Shown here: in pieces, positions 1 to 4,883 of the stretch | Layout: each line of letters opens with the position of its first letter | Numbering within the stretch: position 1 is the first letter of the stretch | The notes under the pieces: generated by a model | The model's database searches: none | Seen by the model: only the letters and a program-made list of their open reading frames with translations | Told to the model about the DNA's origin: nothing | Position numbers and translations under genes: made by a program | Assembly: GCA_011522945.1 (NCBI GenBank) | Contig: WTHY01000016.1 | Span: forward strand, 4,066 to 9,936 | Source: Alphaproteobacteria bacterium | GTDB taxonomy: Bacteria > Pseudomonadota > Alphaproteobacteria > Puniceispirillales > Puniceispirillaceae | Length of the DNA: 5,871 nt | Reading direction: 5' to 3'

Positions 1-735
1 GCCTCTCTGGAATGGGACAGCCAGCTTTTACGATTTATCATGGCCACCAATCTGGCAGTTAAAGAAGGACATGAAAATCTTATCCTGCCAGATGCAGAAA
101 ATGAGAGAGCTGTTATTCCGGGAATGCCGTCTGTTCCAGCACAGTTAGACATATCAGTCGCCCCGTCTCAAAAGCCGGTTCAAACAAACCGGTCTGAAAT
201 GATATCTGTCCTCCTCCCAGATGGTGGCGCGCAAACGTCAATAACAGTTGCTTCAAAACAGTATGACATAACAGATGGCCAGTTTGTCAGTCAGACATTG
301 TCGCGTGATTCGAAACTAAACCTCACACTGACCAGCTTTGCATATATGCCTATTGATAGTCTGGAAACATTGTCAAAAGCCGCCTACACCTTGTCGGTAG
401 ATCTCTATGCAACTGATGGTCACATACTTTCATCCGGCGCAGGATCCTTACAGCTAGATCTGGCAAAAAGCGCGTTGCAATTTCAAAGCACACATAAATT
501 ACAAAATGACATACAGTTAAATCTAAAGGCACAAGGTCAGTTCCAGACCGGGCAAATTGCAGGGTCCCTCCAGTCTAGGCTGCAAGTTGTAGTTGATGTC
601 ACGGATAATCCAACAGACAAACTGTCTGCCAGCCTGCATGCACTTCGAGCAGACAAACAGGTTGTTGGCAGCTTAGCAACAGATACAGCAAACCCGCATT
701 TTGCAATTTTAGGATTTATAAGCACATCAGATTAA
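1..735 (+). CDS. Unrecognised probable surface/secreted protein, 3' part of gene
   Basis: The reading frame is open from base 1 to a TAA at 733-735, giving at least 244 residues. The first in-frame ATG, at 40, has no Shine-Dalgarno sequence before it, so the gene very likely begins upstream of the window and any signal peptide is not visible. The protein has almost no cysteine and is rich in Ser, Thr, Gln, Asp and Leu. Its second half alternates polar and hydrophobic residues in short strands, as in a beta sandwich or small beta barrel; examples are AYTLSVDLYATDGHILSSG and the ending HFAILGFISTSD. The closing pattern (small residue, VVGSLAT, then a strand ending in G-F) faintly recalls the C-terminal barrel of TbpB-like lipoproteins, but I would not assign that family. 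There are no obvious membrane segments and no catalytic motif. It converges on the ABC exporter gene. The coding call is firm; the function is unknown. Confidence 0.75.
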   Translation, partial: ASLEWDSQLLRFIMATNLAVKEGHENLILPDAENERAVIPGMPSVPAQLDISVAPSQKPVQTNRSEMISVLLPDGGAQTSITVASKQYDITDGQFVSQTLSRDSKLNLTLTSFAYMPIDSLETLSKAAYTLSVDLYATDGHILSSGAGSLQLDLAKSALQFQSTHKLQNDIQLNLKAQGQFQTGQIAGSLQSRLQVVVDVTDNPTDKLSASLHALRADKQVVGSLATDTANPHFAILGFISTSD

Positions 736-836
736 AAAAAACTTATAGGCATCCAATAAAGCCAATAGTTTAGCCATAGTCACGCTGCACTAGGTCTGTT
801 GCGCATTTTGGCGCTAAGTCTGGCTCAAGGTCTGCA

Positions 837-920
837 TCTAGCGCTCCCGCTTGCGATAAGGCTCACGCTGCTCTGATACGAGTTCTGTTCCAATTCTAGC
901 GCTCCAGCGCCCGATAAAGC
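837..920. repeat. Imperfect 26-base direct repeat in the convergent gap
   Basis: Two copies of a 26-base sequence lie at 837-862 and 895-920, 58 bases apart. They share a perfect core TCTAGCGCTCC and a second block CGATAA, with 21 of 26 positions identical. They sit between the stop codons of two convergent genes, so they may be part of a termination or decay region or a small duplication. No function is evident. Confidence 0.5.
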
Positions 921-940
921 GCATGCGCCGATGCGCTTAA
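916..940 (-). terminator. Possible weak terminator hairpin over the exporter stop codon
   Basis: AAGCGCAT (917-924) and ATGCGCTT (931-938) form a perfect 8-base inverted repeat around a 6-base loop. The right arm overlaps the TAA of the ABC exporter gene, which occupies 937-939 on the complementary strand. Read on the minus strand, the stem is followed by only a short U-rich stretch (UUUAU), so it is a weak intrinsic terminator at best. It could instead act as a 3'-end stabilising hairpin. Confidence 0.35.
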
Positions 941-2745
941 GCCTGGCCAAATTGATGTGCCACAAGCTCTTGATATAAGGGAGAGCGTGCCAGAAGCGAT
1001 TCATGGTCACCACTATCAACAACCTGACCATTTTCCATTAATAAGATGGTGTCAGCATCAATCACTGTTGAGAGCCGGTGCGCAATCACAAGAGAGGTAC
1101 GTCCCTGCATCAGACGCCTTAGTGAGGCCTGAACTGCTGCCTCACTCACACTATCTAAAGCGCTTGTTGCCTCATCTAATAGCAAAAGCGCTGGATTACG
1201 CAGCAAGGCCCGCGCAATAGCTAGCCTCTGTTTCTGACCACCGGACAAGCGCACACCTTTTTCGCCCACTAGTGAGTCATACCCATCTGGCAAGTCTATT
1301 ATAAAATCATGGGCCGCAGCACGTTTTGAGGCATCCATAACCTCATCCAGGCTCGCTTCTGGTCGCCCAAAAACCAGATTGTCATAAATGCTCGCAGAAA
1401 ATAGCGCTGGGTCTTGAGGCACAAGACCGATTTGCCCACGCAAATCAGATAATGATAAATCATTTATCGCGATATTGTTTAACTTTATCTGACCAGCATC
1501 AGGATCATAAAGCCGCAGCAATAGATGGAATAATGTTGATTTACCAGCCCCGCTTGGCCCTACGAGCGCCACGCGCTGACCAGCCTCAATCGTCAGGCTT
1601 ACATCACGCACAGCTGGCACATCCGGACGGCTGTCATAGGCAAAATTGACTGACTCAAATGATACAGATAAAGCATCTGTCTTTGGCAGAGTCTTGGGCG
1701 TTTCGGTAATAGCCAGATGCTGATCTGCCCGTAGCAATGCAGCAATACGATCAGCGGCGCCAGCTGCCCGTTGCAAATCGCCACTCAGCTCTGATAGCGC
1801 ACCTGTGGCACTGGCTACCAGAAAGGCGTAGAAGACAAAGGCTGATAAATCACCAGCTGATATTCTGCCAGCTAGCAAATCCTGACCACCAATCCACAAA
1901 ATTGCTGCTATGCCAGAAATCACCGAAAATATCACTATGCCTGATAGCAAGCCGCGCAGCCTGACACGCGACAACGCCGCTTCCAAAGCACCATCGACAG
2001 CCCTGTTAAAGCGTGTTTCAGCGGCTGCCTCCTGCGCAAAGGCATGCACAGTGCGAATAGCTGTCAGGCTTTCTTCAGCATGAACGGAAACGTCAGCAAG
2101 CTTGTCTTGTGCTTTACGAGAGGCTTTGCGCAAACGGCGCCCCATAAATATCAGAGGTAGAACCACAACAGGCACGACAATCGCCACAACAAGTGACATT
2201 TTTGGACTTGTCATCACAACAAGAATGAGCCCCCCTAGCAAGAGAATCACATTACGTGCTGCCATAGATAATGTTGAGGTTAGCACGGCCTGAACAACAG
2301 CTGTGTCTGCAGTAAGGCGTGATAGAATATCGCCTGTCCGTGCGGTTTCAAACCAGCTGGTTGAGAGTTGCATCAAATGCTGAAAGACAGCCCGCCGCAA
2401 ATCAGCCATAACACGCTCTCCTACCTGATTAATCAGGCTTGTGCGCATATAGCTACCAAAGGCAAGAATCAGAGCGATCCCAAGCGTTACAAGCACCGCG
2501 CGGTTTAACAGCGCCGGATCATCACCGCCAAGTCCTGTATCAACAAGATAGGCAAGCCCTCGCCCCATAGATAAAAGTGCTGCAGACACAAGCAATATAG
2601 AGGCAATCGCAGCCAGAATGAGCTTCATATAAGGGCGCACAAAGGGCCTGAATATCAACAGATTAGACAAAGCTGCTCTATCAGAAGCCTTGTTATCTGG
2701 TTGCCTAGCTATCAAATTTTGGTCGGCAGTGAAGGTTTTTCGCAT
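937..2745 (-). CDS. MsbA-related ABC exporter, fused permease and ATPase
   Basis: This 602-residue half-transporter should sit in the inner membrane as a dimer and export a lipid, peptide or drug-like substrate using ATP. The N-terminal ABC_membrane domain (about 35-320) shows six hydrophobic segments near 41-60, 82-100, 160-178, 184-201, 267-287 and 301-316. The C-terminal ATPase domain (about 360-600) has every expected motif: Walker A GPSGAGKST (396-404), Q-loop Q444, signature LSGGQ (500-504), Walker B ending D524 with catalytic E525, D-loop SALD (528-531) and switch H556. All key residues are intact. Length and domain order match the MsbA-related exporters common in alphaproteobacteria. 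The ATG start at 2745 has a modest AAGAGA about nine bases upstream, and the roughly 35 residues before the first helix are usual. It is transcribed divergently from rpmE, a neighbourhood I recall as common in alphaproteobacteria. The substrate cannot be read from sequence; no lipid A pathway gene is nearby. Confidence 0.95.
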   Translation of the reverse strand: MRKTFTADQNLIARQPDNKASDRAALSNLLIFRPFVRPYMKLILAAIASILLVSAALLSMGRGLAYLVDTGLGGDDPALLNRAVLVTLGIALILAFGSYMRTSLINQVGERVMADLRRAVFQHLMQLSTSWFETARTGDILSRLTADTAVVQAVLTSTLSMAARNVILLLGGLILVVMTSPKMSLVVAIVVPVVVLPLIFMGRRLRKASRKAQDKLADVSVHAEESLTAIRTVHAFAQEAAAETRFNRAVDGALEAALSRVRLRGLLSGIVIFSVISGIAAILWIGGQDLLAGRISAGDLSAFVFYAFLVASATGALSELSGDLQRAAGAADRIAALLRADQHLAITETPKTLPKTDALSVSFESVNFAYDSRPDVPAVRDVSLTIEAGQRVALVGPSGAGKSTLFHLLLRLYDPDAGQIKLNNIAINDLSLSDLRGQIGLVPQDPALFSASIYDNLVFGRPEASLDEVMDASKRAAAHDFIIDLPDGYDSLVGEKGVRLSGGQKQRLAIARALLRNPALLLLDEATSALDSVSEAAVQASLRRLMQGRTSLVIAHRLSTVIDADTILLMENGQVVDSGDHESLLARSPLYQELVAHQFGQA

Positions 2746-2798
2746 TTATCGCGTCTCTTGGGTCTTGCATCATCGGCTGAAGACGGGTATATCACTGC

Positions 2799-2810
2799 TT
2801 CACTGGTGAA
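2799..2810. promoter_or_regulatory. Small dyad in the exporter/rpmE divergent spacer
   Basis: TTCAC-TG-GTGAA is a perfect 5-base inverted repeat with a 2-base centre, lying in the 168-base spacer that must hold the promoters of both divergent genes. A CTATAT at 2846-2851 could be the -10 box for rpmE, but I see no convincing -35 partner. The dyad could be an operator; its short arms also make chance likely. Confidence 0.2.
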
Positions 2811-2913
2811 ACTATAGGCTTTTCCAGAAAAGTATTCTTGTCGGACTATATCCGGCGCGCTTGCTTGGCGCAGGCAAAACAAGGCTAGCAGCCAGGCATA
2901 AAGGAGAGATAAA

Positions 2914-3132
2914 ATGAAAAAAGATATCCATCCAGAGTATCACGAAATCACATTGGTGATGACCGATGGCTCAGAGCGCACAGTCCGCTCGACATGGGGC
3001 AAGCCAGGTGATGTGATGAAACTAAATATCGACCCGATGAACCATCCAGCTTGGACAGGTGTCCAGCGCCTGCTTGGTACAGAAGGTCAGGTTGCACGCT
3101 TCAACAAGCGTTTTGGTGGCTTGGGCGTATAA
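2914..3132 (+). CDS. rpmE: Large-subunit ribosomal protein L31, zinc-free form
   Basis: This 72-residue protein is L31, which bridges the central protuberance of the 50S subunit to the 30S head. The opening MKKDIHPEYHEI, the central RSTWG, the segment HPAWTG and the ending RFNKRFGGLG are diagnostic of the family. The protein has no cysteine at all, so it is the zinc-independent form usual in alphaproteobacteria and lacks the CxxC pairs of the E. coli RpmE type. An excellent Shine-Dalgarno AAGGAG (2901-2906) lies seven bases before the ATG and fixes the start. It is a single-gene transcription unit with its own downstream terminator. It is divergent from the ABC exporter and followed by about 600 bases without an intact gene. 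Confidence 0.97.
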   Translation: MKKDIHPEYHEITLVMTDGSERTVRSTWGKPGDVMKLNIDPMNHPAWTGVQRLLGTEGQVARFNKRFGGLGV

Positions 3133-3165
3133 GCGCTTCACCAAACTACAATTACAAAGGTCCTG

Positions 3166-3192
3166 AAAACCGGCTTCTTAGCCGGTTTTTTT
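3166..3192 (+). terminator. Rho-independent terminator of rpmE
   Basis: AAAACCGGC (3166-3174) pairs perfectly with GCCGGTTTT (3181-3189) around the loop TTCTTA, and the stem runs into seven consecutive T (3186-3192). It begins 33 bases after the rpmE stop codon. The GC-rich core plus T tract is a classic intrinsic terminator. Confidence 0.93.
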
Positions 3193-3206
3193 ATGTCTGC
3201 CCTTCT

Positions 3207-3639
3207 CTATTTTTTAAAATTACTATGGTTCATAGCCATTCCCTCAGGCTTGTTTTTGCTCTGCTGCACTAGTGCCTTTTCTTCAGGGCTAAATTTTTGA
3301 GGGCAAGATTTTGGGCCTGTCTTTGCATTGTTAATTTCGTCCATTTGTCATATCTGCCCCTGCAGCCTTGGGCTTTGGTGGCCGTTTCTTCTTGCCAGTA
3401 CTTTTTGCCAGTAATTTTTGCCAGTACTTCTTATCAAATTCCTGGGCACCTAAAAGCTTCACCTTCTATCCTTAGGCCCTGTTTTTGTCAGCCGCACCGA
3501 CACCTGCTAAAGCCTTCGAGGCTTCTATCAGAGCCACTATTCCCACCCAGATTATTGAGGCCGCTTTGGATAGGCCTGTTTTATATCTGCCTACTGAGAT
3601 AATAGCGCGGCTCTTGAAATCAGAAAAAAGGCTCCTTAC
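3207..3639 (-). pseudogene. Decayed or very short minus-strand gene(s) between rpmE and hsp20
   Basis: No intact gene is visible in this stretch, but the minus strand has coding-like pieces. Piece A (3639 down to a TAA at 3474-3472) encodes about 55 residues including a hydrophobic helix-like IIWVGIVALIEASKAL, but has no normal start near its upstream AAGGAG-like site. Piece B continues in the same frame after two stop codons four codons apart. It could start at GTG 3462-3460, with AAGGA six bases upstream, and gives 43 residues (QEFDKKYWQKLLAK, then a Lys/Pro-rich tail) ending at 3331. Piece C overlaps B in another frame, ATG 3344 to TAG 3207, 45 residues. In-frame stops, a frame change and a 13-base tandem repeat inside B favour a decaying gene, but B and C could be genuine translationally coupled small proteins. 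A faint resemblance of A plus B to phasin-like helices is not enough to name it. The opposite strand is open for 101 codons, which I take to be an antisense shadow. Confidence 0.33.
3392..3430. repeat. Three tandem copies of a 13-base unit
   Basis: The unit TTGCCAGTACTTT occurs at 3392-3404, with one change at 3405-3417 (C to A) and one change at 3418-3430 (last T to C). The 13-base period is not a multiple of three, so expansion or contraction shifts any reading frame through it, as expected in non-coding or decaying DNA. Confidence 0.85.
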
Positions 3640-3642
3640 CTA
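3613..3642 (+). promoter_or_regulatory. Candidate heat-shock (sigma-32-like) promoter of hsp20
   Basis: CTTGAAA (3613-3619) matches the sigma-32 -35 consensus exactly. Fourteen bases later CCTTACCTA (3634-3642) is a partial match to the C-rich -10 consensus. Initiation about seven bases on, near 3648-3650, would start the transcript right at the first leader hairpin, about 90 bases before the hsp20 ATG. The -35 match and spacing are good and the -10 is imperfect. Confidence 0.5.
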
Positions 3643-3649
3643 AAGAATA

Positions 3650-3738
3650 GGGATGGGGGCAATTGCACCATCCTGTTCCCAGCCTGCCAGTTTTGGAGGC
3701 TGTATTACAAACTTGCTTGCTTATTAAAGGAGCCATTT
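3650..3738 (+). promoter_or_regulatory. ROSE-type RNA thermometer in the hsp20 leader
   Basis: The leader folds by eye into three successive hairpins. The first pairs GGATGG (3651-3656) with CCATCC (3668-3673). The second pairs CAGCCT (3680-3685) and CC (3687-3688) with GG (3695-3696) and AGGCTG (3697-3702), leaving one bulged G. The third hides the ribosome binding site: TTGCT (3717-3721) pairs with AGGA (3728-3731), leaving G3719 bulged. That stem is extended by C3716-G3732 and G3715-C3733 below and T3722-A3727 above, with a four-base loop. UUGCU facing AGGA with a bulged G is the defining feature of ROSE elements, which block translation of small heat-shock mRNAs until heat melts the hairpin. 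Position, gene and motif agree. Pairing was judged by eye without energy calculation. Confidence 0.7.
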
Positions 3739-4194
3739 ATGACACGTTTAGATTTAACCCCTTTTTACCGCAGTGCTATCGGCTTTGACCGCATGGCGAA
3801 TCTCGTCGACCATCTGGTACAGGGCACTGATGGCGGCCAGCCAAACTGGCCTCCCTATAATATCGAAAAGCGCGGCGATACAGATTATCGCATTACCATG
3901 GCTGTGGCTGGTTTTTCAGAAGATGATCTGGATATTACCCTGCATGAGCAAAAGCTGATCATCAAAGGCCAGACACCCAAAGACGAAGAGGATGACAGCC
4001 GCACATTCCTGTATCGCGGCATTGCTGGCCGGCAATTTGAGCGGCGTTTCCAGCTGGCAGACTTTATCCAGATTAAAGGCGCCCGTATGAAAGATGGGCT
4101 GCTGCATATCGATCTGGTACGTGAAGTGCCAGAGGCGATGAAGCCACGCAAAATTGACATCCTGAATGATGCCAATGTGATTGATGCGAAATAA
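3739..4194 (+). CDS. hsp20: Small heat-shock protein, Hsp20/IbpA class
   Basis: This 151-residue chaperone is cytoplasmic and ATP-independent. It holds unfolding proteins in a refoldable state for later release by DnaK and ClpB. The N-terminal segment (1-35) carries the class-typical TPFYRSAIGFDR. The alpha-crystallin domain spans about 36-135, with PPYNIEK, YRITMAVAGF (50-59), LYRGIAGRQFERRFQL (91-106) and the signature GARMKDGLLHIDL (114-126). The tail has the I-x-I anchor as IDI (139-141), used for oligomer assembly. Length and motifs closely match E. coli IbpA and rhizobial class A Hsp20 proteins. AAAGGAG (3726-3732), six bases before the ATG, sets the start and is itself locked in the leader hairpin, so translation is probably temperature controlled on top of a sigma-32-like promoter. 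The gene is monocistronic, ending at a strong terminator 31 bases downstream. All expected domain features are present. Confidence 0.95.
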   Translation: MTRLDLTPFYRSAIGFDRMANLVDHLVQGTDGGQPNWPPYNIEKRGDTDYRITMAVAGFSEDDLDITLHEQKLIIKGQTPKDEEDDSRTFLYRGIAGRQFERRFQLADFIQIKGARMKDGLLHIDLVREVPEAMKPRKIDILNDANVIDAK

Positions 4195-4225
4195 ATAACA
4201 GACTGCATTTCCTCCCAGAAATCCG

Positions 4226-4255
4226 AAAAGCCTCTGCTGATTGCAGGGGCTTTTT
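4226..4255 (+). terminator. Rho-independent terminator of hsp20
   Basis: AAAAGCCTCTGC (4226-4237) pairs with GCAGGGGCTTTT (4243-4254) over 12 base pairs with a single T:G wobble, around the loop TGATT, and runs into five T (4251-4255). The four A before the left arm give a short T run on the other strand too, so it may work in both directions. Confidence 0.92.
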
Positions 4256-4834
4256 GTTTCGTGGGGCGGCTTGAAAATAATGCCACCATAAGCGCGCCTA
4301 TCACAGCACCCCAGATGCAACGCCCCTGCCAGAGATACGCGCCTGAGCCGTTCGAAGGTAAGGGCAAAGTATTTCTGAACCAGCCATACAAAACCTACTT
4401 CTTGAAGGTGTCTTCTATTTCAAAGATCCGCTGATCACAACAAGTCTATTGGAGAGCAATCCATTTTTGAACACCTTCGATTTCGTTGCCGTCTAAGTGC
4501 GCGCATATTGTTGTTAAACAAATCGTTCGAACGCCACGCTTTTAAGAGCTGCCTAAGCCCGAATGCCAACTATTGGCAAACCAACTATTAAGGCGTCGTT
4601 CGCCAAATTATGTCTCATATTTGGTGCGATCATATATGGCACTAGATATCTCGCGCCAGATGTCTCAGACCAGACGACTCACGCCAGTTGTCTTTGGCCA
4701 AATGCCTTGGGCCAAATGCCTTGGGCCGGTCAGTCACAGTCATTCTACATTAGATAATACTAATATTCAGTGCGTTGTCTGATAATCCAACATCAAAACA
4801 CCAACAGCGTAACCTTTTATTAAGTCACAACCGG
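4256..4834. other. Gene-poor stretch between hsp20 and the accessory gene
   Basis: No intact gene is supported here. Short open frames exist on both strands, but none has a ribosome binding site or recognisable motifs. On the minus strand, coding-like scraps appear in shifting frames. One (4541 to 4395) reads HLDGNEIEGVQKWIALQ, stop, then RIFEIEDTFKK, stop. Another (from about 4419) reads VWLVQKYFALTFERLRRVSL. A neighbouring frame gives the membrane-like WGAVIGALMVALFSS near 4310-4270. These suggest debris of lost genes. CGTTCGAACG (4524-4533) is a 10-base palindrome. GAAGGTGT (4404-4411) and ACACCTTC (4471-4478) are inverted copies. The right half is occupied by the tandem array at 4566-4737. 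Confidence 0.5.
4566..4737. repeat. Degenerate 14- to 15-base tandem array
   Basis: From 4640 to 4723 six units follow in strict 14-base register: 4640, 4654, 4668, 4682, 4696 and 4710. The best-conserved columns are the CCA at unit positions 3-5 and the C and T at positions 11-12. The units at 4696 and 4710 are identical (GGCCAAATGCCTTG); those at 4654 (CGCCAGATGTCTCA) and 4682 share 11 of 14 bases. A more diverged copy may follow at 4724. Further left, 15-base spacing links CCAACTATT at 4566 and 4581, and TCTCATATTTGG at 4613 with GATCATATATGG at 4628. The first copy sits in a perfect inverted repeat GCCAACTATTGGC (4565-4577). The array could be protein-binding sites or slippage-derived sequence. 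Confidence 0.65.
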
Positions 4835-4875
4835 CATAATGATGTGCATAAGTTTGAGACCCGCACAGCATTATG
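4835..4875 (+). promoter_or_regulatory. 41-base interrupted palindrome at the start of the accessory gene
   Basis: CATAATG (4835-4841) pairs with CATTATG (4869-4875), and TGTGC (4843-4847) with GCACA (4863-4867). Together they give a 12-base-pair stem with one A/G mismatch and a 15-base loop. The palindrome ends nine bases before the ATG at 4884, and its last base is the first G of the GGAG ribosome binding site. As DNA it is a plausible operator; CATAAT inside it could also be a -10 box. As RNA it would put a hairpin against the ribosome binding site. There is no T run, so it is not a terminator. Confidence 0.55.
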
Positions 4876-4883
4876 GAGTTACC

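Noticed and set aside
40..735. ATG at 40 as the true start of the first gene
   Set aside because: The frame is open upstream to base 1 and there is no Shine-Dalgarno sequence before the ATG, so a start outside the window is more likely.
825..1220. Short frames at 825-1031 (minus) and 957-1220 (plus) over the end of the exporter gene
   Set aside because: Both overlap the strongly supported ATPase domain in other frames and have no motif or ribosome binding site.
3297..3602. A 101-codon plus-strand frame rich in Leu, Pro, Ser and Cys
   Set aside because: No ribosome binding site or recognisable motif. The composition is what results from reading the complement of a Lys/Ala/Gly-rich minus-strand sequence, and the frame crosses the 13-base tandem repeat.
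3885..4391. A 168-codon minus-strand frame with a TTG start and a second 134-codon frame (3916-4320) beside it
   Set aside because: Most of each lies antisense to the well-supported hsp20 gene and reads through its terminator. Ser/Arg-rich antisense composition and no ribosome binding site. Only the part right of 4256 may be gene debris.
4340..4540. tRNA gene or tRNA-derived attachment site, suggested by GTTCGAA-type T-loop matches at about 4350 and 4526
   Set aside because: No acceptor, D or anticodon arm can be folded around either match. The second is simply part of the palindrome CGTTCGAACG.
4640..4737. CRISPR array
   Set aside because: Units are 14 bases with no spacers between them and are strongly degenerate. 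No cas gene is in the window.
4563..4782. Two overlapping plus-strand frames of 64 and 69 codons
   Set aside because: They run through the 14-base tandem array in two frames at once, with no ribosome binding site or family-like sequence.
4740..4834. Sigma-70 promoter for the accessory gene from several GATAAT-like boxes (4753, 4781)
   Set aside because: None has a believable -35 partner at proper spacing in this AT-rich stretch. CATAAT at 4835 is no better supported than these.
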